The position numbers and the translations under genes were made by a program. Source: Saccharopolyspora aridisoli (GTDB taxonomy: Bacteria; Actinomycetota; Actinomycetes; Mycobacteriales; Pseudonocardiaceae). Taken from it: 64,000 bases of DNA. The stretch's first letter is position 1. The number at the start of each line of letters is the position of its first letter. Under the pieces are notes generated by a model, which was not told where the DNA came from, did no database searches, and saw only the letters and a list, made by a program, of their open reading frames with translations. The DNA is taken from the NCBI RefSeq assembly GCF_004348445.1, contig NZ_SMKV01000003.1, positions 186,001 through 250,000 on the forward strand. The letters are read 5' to 3'. This document shows positions 16,185-25,936 of the stretch, one piece after another.

Positions 16185-16430
16185 TCACCTGGCCACGAAC
16201 GGGTCCGAGCTGCCCGAGGACGGGGGATCGGCGGGCTCGCGCGGGGCGACCGGTAGGTCGCTGGGTCGCAGGCAGCCGCCGATGAGCTCCACGACCCCGT
16301 CGTGCTCGTGGTAGGTGCCCGGGTCCTCGCAGCCGGAGTTGAGCACCACCAGGACTGCCGCACCGGACAGCGCCGCCGCCGTGATCATGCCGGTGAGCAG
16401 CGGGAACACGCCGTTGCTCGGCTGCGCCAT
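16185..16430 (-). CDS. Small single-span membrane protein
   Basis: An 81-residue protein of unknown function starting MAQPSNGVFPLL. It has one hydrophobic segment (about residues 9-32), then SGCEDPGTYHEHDG and a Pro/Ser-rich tail, so the C-terminal part is probably outside the cell. There are two Cys (in SGCEDP and GGCLRP), which could form a disulfide. The ATG has GGAGGGCAGC upstream. It is convergent with the gamma-synthase gene and divergent from the threonine deaminase gene. No domain is recognised. Confidence 0.65.
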   Translation of the reverse strand: MAQPSNGVFPLLTGMITAAALSGAAVLVVLNSGCEDPGTYHEHDGVVELIGGCLRPSDLPVAPREPADPPSSGSSDPFVAR

Positions 16431-16630
16431 GCTGCCCTCCAGGCGGTGTGTCGGTGCGCGCCTCGCGCTCGGTGACCGTGCTGCCCACTGAGGGTACCCA
16501 ACGTGCCGCCCCGGGGTCGGTTATCGATCCGCAGGGCCTTCTTCCCCCCGGTGACCACCCGAGCAGCTCTGCGTGAGGGCGCTTCGGCGCACGCCTAGTA
16601 CCCGTGGATCAGCGGTGGCAGGATTGGCGC

Positions 16631-17842
16631 ATGCAGCTCGTCGACCTCGACCGAATCCGCGAAGCGGACGCCCTGCTCGCCAAGGTGGCACGGCGGACCC
16701 CGATGGAGCACTCCCGAGTGCTCGGCGAGCACACCGGCGGCGAAGTCCACCTCAAGTGCGAGAACCTCCAGCGCACCGGCTCGTTCAAGCTCAGGGGCGC
16801 CTACGTCCGGCTGCTCGGGCTCAACGCCGAGCGCCGCGCGGCCGGTGTGGTGGCCGCCAGCGCCGGCAACCACGCCCAGGGCGTCGCCCTCGCGGCGCAC
16901 CTGCTGGGCATTCCCGCCACCGTCTACATGCCCGAACGCGCGCCGCTGCCGAAGCTGGCCGCGACCAAGTCCTACGGCGCCCAGGTCACGCTGCACGGTG
17001 CGGTGCTCGCCGAAACACTCGCGGCGGCCGAGGAGCACGCCGAGCGGACCGGCGCCGAGTTCATCCACCCCTTCGACCACATGGACATCATCGCAGGTCA
17101 GGGCACTGTTGGTCTGGAAATCCTGGAGCAGCTGCCCGAAGTGCGCACGATCCTCGTGCCCACCGGCGGGGGAGGGCTGGTCGCGGGCGTGGCCGCCGCG
17201 GTGAAGGCGACGCGCCCCGACGTGAAGGTGCTGGCGGTGCAGGCCGAGCAAGCCGCCGCCTGGAGGCCCTCGCTGGCCGCGGGCAAGCCCGTGCCGTTGA
17301 CCGACACCCAGACGATGGCCGACGGTATCGCCGTGGGCGAACCGGGCGCGGTGCCGTTCGCGCACGTGTCGGAGCTGGTCGACGGGGTCCTCACGGTCAG
17401 CGAGGAGTCGCTGTCGCGCGCGCTGCTGCTGTGCCTGGAGCGGGCGAAGCTCGTGGTCGAACCCGCTGGGGTCGCCGCCGTCGCGGCCCTGCTGGAACAC
17501 CCCGAGCAGGTAGTCTCACCGACCGCCGCGGTGGTCACCGGCGGCAACATCGACCCGCTGCTGCTGCTCCAGCTCATCCAACACGGCATGACCTCGGCGG
17601 GTCGCTACCTGTCGCTGAGCGTCCGGCTGCCCGACCGGCCCGGATCGCTGGCGGCCCTGCTCGCCAAGCTCGGCGAGCTCAACGCCAACGTCATCGACAT
17701 CGAGCACTCGCGCATCTCCGGTGCGCTCGCGCTCGGCGAGGTCGACGTCGAGGTCTCGCTGGAAACCCGAGGTCAGGAGCACCGCGAGTACGTCGTCGCC
17801 CAACTCGAAGCCGTCGGCCACACGATCCTCGCCCGCCGCTGA
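16631..17842 (+). CDS. ilvA: Threonine ammonia-lyase with ACT domain
   Basis: A 403-residue PLP enzyme that deaminates threonine to 2-oxobutyrate, feeding isoleucine synthesis or catabolism. The PLP lysine is K53 in TGSFKLRGAY. Other motifs are ASAGNHAQGVALAA and VPTGGGGLVAGVAAAV. After about residue 325 an ACT-type domain (YLSLSVRLPDRPGSLAALLAKLGELNAN) provides effector binding. This one-ACT, roughly 400-residue layout is the shorter TdcB-like form common in actinobacteria, not the 500-residue IlvA with two ACT-like domains. An Lrp-type regulator gene follows 13 nt later, so the pair is an operon. ATG 16631 is chosen because homologues begin at MQLVDLDRIREA. Confidence 0.92.
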   Translation: MQLVDLDRIREADALLAKVARRTPMEHSRVLGEHTGGEVHLKCENLQRTGSFKLRGAYVRLLGLNAERRAAGVVAASAGNHAQGVALAAHLLGIPATVYMPERAPLPKLAATKSYGAQVTLHGAVLAETLAAAEEHAERTGAEFIHPFDHMDIIAGQGTVGLEILEQLPEVRTILVPTGGGGLVAGVAAAVKATRPDVKVLAVQAEQAAAWRPSLAAGKPVPLTDTQTMADGIAVGEPGAVPFAHVSELVDGVLTVSEESLSRALLLCLERAKLVVEPAGVAAVAALLEHPEQVVSPTAAVVTGGNIDPLLLLQLIQHGMTSAGRYLSLSVRLPDRPGSLAALLAKLGELNANVIDIEHSRISGALALGEVDVEVSLETRGQEHREYVVAQLEAVGHTILARR

Positions 17843-17855
17843 GAGGAGTTCTCAC

Positions 17856-18401
17856 GTGGCTGCCACCAGCGGTCCCGACGAACTGGACGCCAGGCTGCTG
17901 CTTTTGCTCTCCGACGAGCCGCGGCTGGGCGTGCTGGAGTGCTCCCGCCGGCTCGGCGTCGCGCGCGGCACCGTCCAAGCCCGGCTCGACCGGCTCTTCG
18001 AGCGCGGCGTCCTGCAGGGATTCCCGCCCGAGCTGGACCTGGCGGCGATGGGCTACGGGCTGACGGCCTTCGCGGTCCTGGAGATCACGCAGGGGCATCG
18101 CGGGCTCGTCGCCGAGCAGCTGGCCGCCATCGACGAGGTCTGCGAGGTGCACGCGACCACCGGCCAGGGAGACCTGTTCGTGCGCATGGTCGCCCGGTCC
18201 AACGACGACCTGCAGCGCGTGATCGACGAGGTCGTCGGAGTGCCCGGTGTTCGCCGCACATCGACGTCCATCGCGTTGTCCACGCCCGTGCCGCCGAGAG
18301 TGCGTCCGCTGCTTCGCCGACTATCCGGGGAAAAGCGAGCGGGCGTCCCGGAATCCGGAACGCCCGCGGACCGAGCGCACGAGCCCGGTATCGATTCTTA
18401 A
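17856..18401 (+). CDS. Lrp/AsnC-family transcriptional regulator
   Basis: A 181-residue regulator. The N-terminal winged helix-turn-helix is visible in DELDARLLLLLSDEPRLGVLECSRRLGVARGTVQARLDRL, and the C-terminal RAM/ligand domain in TAFAVLEITQGHRG, EVHATTGQGDLFVRMVARSNDDLQRVIDEV. It has a 30-residue basic tail. The GTG at 17856 is set by GAGAGGAG at 17841-17848. It shares a transcript with the threonine deaminase gene 13 nt upstream, so autoregulation of the pair by an amino acid (Thr, Ile or Leu) is the simplest idea; this is inference. Hairpins lie at the very end of the gene and just after it. Confidence 0.9.
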   Translation: MAATSGPDELDARLLLLLSDEPRLGVLECSRRLGVARGTVQARLDRLFERGVLQGFPPELDLAAMGYGLTAFAVLEITQGHRGLVAEQLAAIDEVCEVHATTGQGDLFVRMVARSNDDLQRVIDEVVGVPGVRRTSTSIALSTPVPPRVRPLLRRLSGEKRAGVPESGTPADRAHEPGIDS

Positions 18402-18403
18402 TT

Positions 18404-18434
18404 GCGGTGAAACCGTCGCAACGGTTTCACCCGC
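18404..18434. terminator. Terminator between the Lrp-type gene and greA
   Basis: Stem GCGG-TGAAACCG / CGGTTTCA-C-CCGC with one bulged base, directly after the TAA. It lies between convergent genes and can act in both directions. Confidence 0.7.
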
Positions 18435-18513
18435 ATAGGTCAGGTGAAGCCAGATCAACAAAGGCGCGCGGCAACTTCAGCGGCTGCGCAGGAAAGGAGC
18501 CCGGAATGAAAGA

Positions 18514-19002
18514 TCAGCCGTTGAAGGGCTCAGCCTTGACGAGCGTGACCTTCATGTTGCCGCCGTTGGGCAGCTCGTACTCCCGGCTCTCGCCCTCCCT
18601 GGCATCCAGCAGAGCCTTGCCCAGCGGGGAACTGGGGGAGTAGACCTCGAGGTCGCCGTGGGCGCCCTCTTCGCGGTTGGCGAGCAGGAACTGCTCGGTC
18701 TCGTCCTCGCCGTCGTAGCGGACGGTCAGGACCGAACCGGGCTTGGCGATGCCGGACTCGGTGGGCACGTCGCCGACCTGGGCGGTGCGCAGCAGTTCCT
18801 GCAGCTGGCGGATGCGAGACTCGATCTGACCCTGCTCCTCGCGAGCGGCGTGGTACCCGCCGTTCTCGCGCAGGTCGCCCTCCTCGCGGGCTTCGTTGAT
18901 CTTCGCGGCGATCACCGGGCGGTTGGCCACGAGCTCGTCCAGCTCACCCTTGAGCCGGTCGTAAGCATCCTGGGTCAGCCAGGTCACCTGGGTCTCGCTC
19001 AC
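18514..19002 (-). CDS. greA: Transcription elongation factor GreA
   Basis: A 162-residue protein that enters the RNA polymerase secondary channel and stimulates cleavage of backtracked RNA. The N-terminal coiled coil (residues about 5-75) carries the acidic tip in [21 protein letters not shown], and the C-terminal FKBP-like domain ends [18 protein letters not shown] and YELPNG. GTG at 19000-19002 fits GAGGAG 8 nt upstream; two other in-frame GTG codons lie closer to or within that site. It is followed on the other side by DUF4307 and mca, the conserved order in mycobacteria (Rv1080c-Rv1082). Confidence 0.95.
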   Translation of the reverse strand: MSETQVTWLTQDAYDRLKGELDELVANRPVIAAKINEAREEGDLRENGGYHAAREEQGQIESRIRQLQELLRTAQVGDVPTESGIAKPGSVLTVRYDGEDETEQFLLANREEGAHGDLEVYSPSSPLGKALLDAREGESREYELPNGGNMKVTLVKAEPFNG

Positions 19003-19193
19003 GGTCACCACTCCTCGTCGACTTCCGGTCCGCACTCACAACGGGCCAAATTGCAATTCCGTCCTTTTCTCGGCCAATGCCAAGTAACGGAAAAACACGG
19101 CCCTCAGCGGGGGCCGTGCTGCGCTCGACGATAGCACGTATCAGCACGCAAAGGGACCGGATTCTCCTCGCGCCCGACGTGCGGCGGGGCGCT

Positions 19194-19634
19194 TCACCCG
19201 GTTGGCCGCGTGTGAGTGGACAAATATTCAGGAACGTTGTAAGTGCAGCCGTACACCTCCCCGATGGTCGCTCGGGCGGATGTACGAAGCACAGTGTCCT
19301 GCCGACTCACGCCGTTCGCCGGGTGGATCAGGACTTCGCGTCTTCCGACCTCCTCGCCGGATTCGGCGCGACCCCGCACCACGCAGTCCGCGGGCCGCTG
19401 CGGATCGTCCCGCTGGACCTCCAGGGTGATCCGAACGGAGTGATCGTCGATCACCTCGAAGGCGACCTGCTTGCCTTCGATCGGAGCGGAGCCGAGGTTG
19501 CGGTAGCCGATGAGCGCGACGCCCGCGAGAGCCAGCAGCACGGCCGCGAGCAGGGACCATCGGAGGAACGGCCGGGTGCGCGCGCTGCGAGCGCGCGAGC
19601 CGTACCGGTCCTGCGGGACCTGCTGCTGCGTCAC
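19194..19634 (-). CDS. DUF4307 membrane protein
   Basis: A 146-residue protein with a short basic cytosolic N terminus ([17 protein letters not shown]), one membrane segment ([17 protein letters not shown], about 30-48) and an extracytoplasmic domain of about 95 residues with two Cys (DCVVRG and YGCTYNVPE). This matches DUF4307, of unknown function, always found between greA and mca in this group (Rv1081c). GTG 19634 is chosen because the family begins here and longer starts add a Pro-rich segment that overlaps the mca leader. It is divergent from mca, so the two may share a regulatory region. Confidence 0.85.
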   Translation of the reverse strand: MTQQQVPQDRYGSRARSARTRPFLRWSLLAAVLLALAGVALIGYRNLGSAPIEGKQVAFEVIDDHSVRITLEVQRDDPQRPADCVVRGRAESGEEVGRREVLIHPANGVSRQDTVLRTSARATIGEVYGCTYNVPEYLSTHTRPTG

Positions 19635-19840
19635 GGCGGCCTTTCCGACGCGGGCGGTGGATCTGCGGCCGGGGACCACGAGGGGTGACGGCCACGATGT
19701 CGGCTCCACCGGGAACAATGGAGGACGACACCCACGTTGAGTATCCCTGGAGCGCCCAGCGGAGGAGACGGCGGGGCCGTCGACGCGGAGGAGCCGTGCA
19801 CAGGGCGGATGCTGCTACTAGCGGGAGGAACGAGCGGGCG

Positions 19841-20725
19841 ATGGCGGACAAGCTGCGACTGATGACGGTGCACGCGCACCCGGACGACGAGTCCAGCAAG
19901 GGGGCCGCGACCACCGCGCGCTACGTGGCCGAGGGCCACGACGTGATGGTGGTCACCTGCACGGGAGGTGAAGCGGGCAGCATCCTCAACCCGGCCATGG
20001 AGCGGCCCGAGGTCGTGGAGAACCTGACCGACGTGCGCCGGGAGGAAATGGCCAAGGCCGCCGAGATCCTCGGCGTCGAGCACCGCTGGCTCGGCTACGT
20101 CGACTCCGGACTGCCCGAGGGCGACCCGCTGCCGGCGCTGCCGGAGGGCGTGTTCGCCACGGTGCCGATCGAGGAGCCCACCCGCGCGCTCGTGAAGGTG
20201 ATGCGTGAGTTCCGCCCGCACGTGGTGATCACCTACGACGAGAACGGCGGATACCCGCACCCGGACCACATCCGGTGCCACGAGGTCTCCGTCGCGGCCT
20301 TCGACGCCGCCGGTGACCCCGACCTGCACGGTGGCCAGGGCGAGCCGTGGCAGCCGCTGAAGCTCTACTACTCGCACGGTTTCTCCCGCAAGCGCATGCA
20401 GCTGTTCCACGAGTCGCTGCTGGCCGACGGCAAGGAATCGCCCTACACCGACTGGCTCGAGCGCTGGGACTCCCAGGGCCGCCCCGACCCGGACGACCGG
20501 GTCACCACGCGCGTGCCGTGCGGGGAGTACTTCGAGCAGCGGGACGCCGCGTTGCGCGCCCACGCGACCCAGATCGACCCGACGAGCCGCTGGTTCGCGG
20601 TCTCGTGCGACGTGCAGCGCGAGCTGTGGCCGACCGAGGACTACGAGTTGGTGCGTTCGCTGGTCGACACCACGTTGCCGGAGGACGACCTGTTCGCCGG
20701 CGTGCAGGAGAAGGTGTGCGCATGA
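19841..20725 (+). CDS. mca: Mycothiol S-conjugate amidase
   Basis: A 294-residue zinc amidase that cleaves mycothiol conjugates of toxins and antibiotics to a mercapturate and GlcN-Ins, a detoxification step. Zinc ligands are in [14 protein letters not shown] and in [29 protein letters not shown] is the family signature. Its paralogue MshB shares the fold; Mca is favoured by ESSKGA and by the conserved neighbours. ATG 19841 has GGGAGGAA (from about 19824) upstream. The stop overlaps the next ATG by 4 nt (ATGA), so the small membrane protein is translationally coupled. It indicates that the organism makes mycothiol, an actinobacterial marker. Confidence 0.93.
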   Translation: MADKLRLMTVHAHPDDESSKGAATTARYVAEGHDVMVVTCTGGEAGSILNPAMERPEVVENLTDVRREEMAKAAEILGVEHRWLGYVDSGLPEGDPLPALPEGVFATVPIEEPTRALVKVMREFRPHVVITYDENGGYPHPDHIRCHEVSVAAFDAAGDPDLHGGQGEPWQPLKLYYSHGFSRKRMQLFHESLLADGKESPYTDWLERWDSQGRPDPDDRVTTRVPCGEYFEQRDAALRAHATQIDPTSRWFAVSCDVQRELWPTEDYELVRSLVDTTLPEDDLFAGVQEKVCA

Positions 20726-21057
20726 GTGCCCAGGAGACCGTCGCACTGGTGCTGGCCCAGGCGCCGGTGCCGCCGCAGGACCCGGGCGGGCAGGGTGAGG
20801 ACTTCGGCAAGTCCTCGCCGCTCGGCCTGGTGCTGCTGATCGTGTTCGCCATCGCGGTGGTGTTCCTGATCCGCTCGATGACCAAGCACTTGAAGAAGCT
20901 GCCGGTCGTCTTCGACGAGGAGAAGGCCAACGCCGCGGCCCCGGCCCGCGTCAAGCGAGCCGAAGCGTCGAAGCGCGCGGATGAGTCCGAGGCCACCGAG
21001 CCCCCGGAGCCGACGGGCACCCCCTCCAACACGTCGCAGACGCAGAGGAACGAGTAG
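20722..21057 (+). CDS. Small single-span membrane protein coupled to mca
   Basis: A 111-residue protein. After a 30-residue Pro/Gly-rich start there is one membrane segment ([21 protein letters not shown]), then [14 protein letters not shown] and a charged, disordered tail ([20 protein letters not shown]). The ATG overlaps the mca stop. The same small gene follows mca in mycobacteria (Rv1083). Its function is unknown; coupling suggests it acts with Mca or at the membrane in the same process (inference). Confidence 0.85.
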   Translation: MSAQETVALVLAQAPVPPQDPGGQGEDFGKSSPLGLVLLIVFAIAVVFLIRSMTKHLKKLPVVFDEEKANAAAPARVKRAEASKRADESEATEPPEPTGTPSNTSQTQRNE

Positions 21058-21069
21058 GACCCGACTCCG

Positions 21070-21103
21070 AACGGGGCCGCCTGGGGAACCGGGTGGCCCC
21101 GTT
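21070..21103 (+). terminator. Terminator after the mca operon
   Basis: A 9-bp stem AACGGGGCC / GGCCCCGTT with a 16-nt loop, 12 nt after the stop. Confidence 0.7.
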
Positions 21104-21215
21104 CTGAGTCGGATGACCGGATCACGGCCGTACTCGGTGACGTGATTACGCCGGTATTCCGGTCAGCCCAGCCCTCACCAGTGCGTTCGGAAGATCGAGG
21201 TGGGAAGGTGGGGGT

Positions 21216-23218
<2,003 letters not shown>

Positions 23219-23228
<10 letters not shown>

Positions 23229-23896
23229 AGCGCGAGCCAGATGGCGACGTGGTGGCAGATGGCCGCCGCGGTGACCGTCGAGTGGAAGAACTCGTGGTAG
23301 CCGAAGGTCTTCGGCCACGGGTCCGGCCAGCGGGTGGCGTAGAAGATCGCGCCGACCGTGTAGAGCGCACCGCCGACGATGAGCAGCACCAGCACCGCCG
23401 CGCCCGCGTTCTCCAGCAGGTCCGGCAGCACGAACACGGCCACCCAGCCCAGTGCGATGTAGACCGGGACGCCGACCCAGCGCGGCGCGTTCGGCCAGGC
23501 CAGCTTGAGGATCACGCCGCCGAGCGCGCCCGCCCACACCACGGCGAGCACGATGGCGCCGGTCGTCGGTTGCAGCGCGATCATCGCCAGCGGCGTGTAG
23601 GTGCCGGCGATGAACAGGAAGATCATCGAGTGGTCGAGTCGTCGCATCCAGGTGCGCGCGCCGACCGAGTTCCAGGTCTTGCGGTGGTAGAGCGCGCTCA
23701 CACCGAACAGGCCGAGCACGGTCGCCGAGTAGATCGAGGTGCCCAGCGCTGCCTCAGCCGACACGGTCGAGGCGGCCAGCGAGACGAGCGTCGCGCCGGC
23801 GGCGAAGAACGCCAGCAGCGACCAGAAGTGGATCCAGCCGCGCATGCGCGGCTTGACGATCGCGTGCGGGACTCGGGAAGACACGGCCTTGGTCAC
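23219..23896 (-). CDS. Hemolysin III family (PAQR-like) membrane protein
   Basis: A 225-residue protein with seven membrane segments. Family motifs are SALYHRKTW at the end of helix 2-3, [18 protein letters not shown], and the C-terminal [22 protein letters not shown]; these His and Asp residues bind zinc in PAQR-type hydrolases. Despite the name, haemolysis is not its established role; a membrane lipid hydrolase (ceramidase-like) activity is inferred for the superfamily. GTG 23896 lies 7 nt after the -10 box TAACCT (minus strand, 23904-23909), so the transcript is probably leaderless. It is divergent from the Z-prenyl synthase gene. Confidence 0.9.
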
Positions 23897-24103
23897 GCCA
23901 CAAAGGTTACGGGACCGTAGGTTTGGTCCGCTGTGACGTCTGTTGCAAACCGGACTCCTGGGGTCGTCGCACGGCGTCCGGTGCACCCGATCGAGGTCTC
24001 AGAACCGGCGGCGGTGCGGGTTCTCGGGTGGTGGGAGGAGGAAGATCTGCGCCGCTTGGCCTCAGCGCCGATGGTCGTCCGCATCCGCGTAGTCTCATCT
24101 GGC

Positions 24104-24880
24104 GTGGCGCTCAAGGTTCGTTTGAAAGAACTCATGTACTCGGTCTACGAGCGACGGCTCAGCCGGAAGCTCGATGGCCTGCAGCACCCCAAGCACGTCG
24201 GCGTCATCCTGGACGGCAATCGCAGATGGGCCAAGGAAGCCGGTCTGGACGCAGCGCACGGACACCGAGCGGGCGCGCGCAAGATCGCGGAGATGCTCGG
24301 TTGGTGCGAGGAGGCGCAGGTCGAGGTGGCCACCCTGTGGCTGCTGTCCACCGACAACCTCAACCGCAGCGAAGCCGAGCTCAACGCCCTGATGGAGATC
24401 ATCGCCGGGGTGGTCGACGAGCTCACCGGTCCGGGCAAGTCGTGGCGGGTGCGGATCGTGGGTGCGCTGGACGTGTTGCCCACTGAGACCGCCGCCAGGC
24501 TGACCGCGGGTGCGCTGCGGACCGAAGGCCGGACGGGGATGCAGGTCAACGTCGCGGTCGGCTACGGAGGCAGACGGGAGATCGCCGACGCCGTCCGCAA
24601 GCTGCTGCAGCAGCACGCAGAGGCGGGGACCACGATCGAGGAGCTCGCCGAGGTGCTCACGGTCGACCACATCGCCGAACACCTCTACACTTCCGGCCAG
24701 CCGGACCCGGACCTGCTCATCCGCACCTCGGGTGAGCAGCGGTTGTCGGGCTTCATGCTCTGGCAGTCGGCGCACTCGGAGTTCTGGTTCACCGAGGCCT
24801 ACTGGCCGGAGTTCCGCCGGGTTGACTTCCTGCGAGCGCTGCGCGACTACGCGGTGCGCCACCGCCGCTTGGGCCGCTGA
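24104..24880 (+). CDS. Short-chain Z-isoprenyl diphosphate synthase (UppS family)
   Basis: A 258-residue cis-prenyltransferase that adds isopentenyl diphosphate in Z geometry. Motifs are VILDGNRRWAKEAG (catalytic Asp, about residue 37), WLLSTDNLNRSEAEL, VNVAVGYGGRREI, DLLIRTSGEQRLSGFMLWQSAHSE split across the third and fourth conserved regions, and FRRVDFLRALRDYAVRH. Its position matches Rv1086, the (2Z,6E)-farnesyl diphosphate synthase of M. tuberculosis, so it may make the short precursor for decaprenyl phosphate. GTG 24104 is chosen by alignment and because TAGTCT (24089-24094) is the likely -10 of a near-leaderless transcript; longer in-frame starts add unrelated sequence that includes an intergenic repeat. 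Confidence 0.92.
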   Translation: MALKVRLKELMYSVYERRLSRKLDGLQHPKHVGVILDGNRRWAKEAGLDAAHGHRAGARKIAEMLGWCEEAQVEVATLWLLSTDNLNRSEAELNALMEIIAGVVDELTGPGKSWRVRIVGALDVLPTETAARLTAGALRTEGRTGMQVNVAVGYGGRREIADAVRKLLQQHAEAGTTIEELAEVLTVDHIAEHLYTSGQPDPDLLIRTSGEQRLSGFMLWQSAHSEFWFTEAYWPEFRRVDFLRALRDYAVRHRRLGR

Positions 24881-24891
24881 CCTCGAGCACG

Positions 24892-24927
24892 CGGAAAGGC
24901 CAGGTCGGAGACGACCTGGCCTTTCCG
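24892..24927. terminator. Bidirectional terminator, 15-bp perfect stem
   Basis: CGGAAAGGCCAGGTC and its exact complement with a 6-nt loop, between convergent genes (prenyl synthase and chaplin-like 1). Confidence 0.85.
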
Positions 24928-24943
24928 AATGCGATGAGATCGC

Positions 24944-25189
24944 TCAGTCGGCGGACGGGTGGTCCACAACCGGGGCGTTGACGCACTCGCTGCTCTGCGG
25001 GGACAGCAGCGGCACGACCGCACCCAGCGCGGCGACCTTGTTGCCGCAGGCCTGCACCGGCAGAACGCTGACGTTGTTGTCGTTCAGGACGTTCACGCCG
25101 TCGTTGTCCGAGCTGTCGGCGTTGGCGACGGGCGCCAGGGCCAGCAGACCGGCGGCGGCACCGGCGACAATCGCTGCCTTCTTCAGCAC
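24944..25189 (-). CDS. Chaplin-like small secreted protein 1
   Basis: An 81-residue precursor with signal peptide MLKKAAIVAGAAAGLLALA ending PVANA-D, leaving a mature part of about 54 residues. It contains DNDGVNVLNDNNVSVLPVQ, ACGNKVAALGAVVP and ECVNAPVVDHP. The C-G-N ... A-L-G ... C-x-N spacing recalls chaplins, the amphipathic coat proteins of aerial hyphae, although the chaplin core N-P-A-F-G-N is replaced. GTG 25189 lies 10 nt after AAAGGAG; a GTG three codons upstream is too close to it. It is about 90 percent identical in its first 50 residues to the next gene, with the same length, so the two are a tandem duplication. The assignment to chaplins is by resemblance only. Confidence 0.75.
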   Translation of the reverse strand: MLKKAAIVAGAAAGLLALAPVANADSSDNDGVNVLNDNNVSVLPVQACGNKVAALGAVVPLLSPQSSECVNAPVVDHPSAD

Positions 25190-25327
25190 TTGAGTCACTC
25201 TCCTTTAGGAATTCCGCGGGATTCGGAAATCACACCAACGAACTCTGTCCGAATCCCGGCTGGGAGACCGAGTGTGGTGTGTTCCGGTCGCAAACTACAG
25301 CGAACATGCCCGTAGCCCAAATTCGTA

Positions 25328-25340
25328 ACACCATTGTGTG
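25328..25340 (-). promoter_or_regulatory. Shared upstream element of chaplin-like gene 1
   Basis: ACACCATTGTGTG on the plus strand (CACACAATGGTGT read with the gene) lies about 139 bp before the GTG. The same word CCATTGTGTG lies about 130 bp before the paralogous gene. The surrounding sequence is otherwise different, so the element has been kept and is probably a regulator or sigma-factor site (inference). Confidence 0.5.
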
Positions 25341-25382
25341 AATCCGGGTCCATGAATCGCTGGTGGACGCGGAATGCGCGCA

Positions 25383-25422
25383 CGAAGAAGGAGCGCCGGA
25401 ACGAGCCAGCGCTCCTTCTTCG
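25383..25422 (-). terminator. Terminator after chaplin-like gene 2
   Basis: A perfect 14-bp stem CGAAGAAGGAGCGC / GCGCTCCTTCTTCG with a 12-nt loop, 12 nt beyond the stop of the minus-strand gene. Confidence 0.85.
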
Positions 25423-25434
25423 TCGGCGAAGGCG

Positions 25435-25680
25435 TCAGTCCGCGCTGGGGTGGTCCAGGATCGGGGCGTTGACGCACCCGGTGGAGTTCGGCGAGCCCAC
25501 CGGGACGACGGCGCCCAGGGCGGCGACGTTGTTGCCGCAGGCCTGCACCGGCAGAACGCTGACGTTGTTGTCGTTCAGGACGTTGATGCCGTCGTTGTCC
25601 GAGCTGTCGGCGTTGGCGACGGGGGCCAGGGCCAGCAGACCGGCGGCGGCACCGGCGACAATCACTGCTTTCTTCAGCAC
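25435..25680 (-). CDS. Chaplin-like small secreted protein 2
   Basis: An 81-residue precursor, paralogue of the gene at 24944. The signal peptide MLKKAVIVAGAAAGLLALA ends PVANA-D; the mature part has DNDGINVLNDNNVSVLPVQ, ACGNNVAALGAVVP and GCVNAPILDHP. The differences cluster between the two Cys (GSPNSTG against LSPQSSE). The GTG at 25680 follows AAGGAG by 7 nt, which confirms the matching start of copy 1. Two Cys and a secreted amphipathic core fit a surface-active coat protein that acts on aerial hyphae or spores; no sorting signal is present, so it would depend on self-assembly or other anchors. This role is inferred. Confidence 0.75.
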   Translation of the reverse strand: MLKKAVIVAGAAAGLLALAPVANADSSDNDGINVLNDNNVSVLPVQACGNNVAALGAVVPVGSPNSTGCVNAPILDHPSAD

Positions 25681-25809
25681 AGCTTTGCTCCTTGATGAGA
25701 TGAGTCGAGCAAGTGCGTGCTTCTGCCCGGGAAGAGTGAATTCCGGAACGAGTGAAGCACCTGGCTTGAAACGTAACGACGGGTTGTGGAACGCGACACT
25801 CGGATACCA

Positions 25810-25819
25810 CCATTGTGTG
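25810..25819 (-). promoter_or_regulatory. Shared upstream element of chaplin-like gene 2
   Basis: CCATTGTGTG, identical to the element before copy 1 and at a similar distance (about 130 bp) from the start codon. It is followed on the plus strand by TGTAATATCG, the most AT-rich stretch nearby. Confidence 0.5.
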
Positions 25820-25936
25820 TAATATCGCCGCCAGGGCTAACGTACTCGCAAGTATTCGCCGAAAAGGCCCCGCGCATTTCCAGTGCCATTGGAGTTCGGT
25901 GAATTCGGCGTGCGCCCGGCCGCGTACCGTTCAGAC

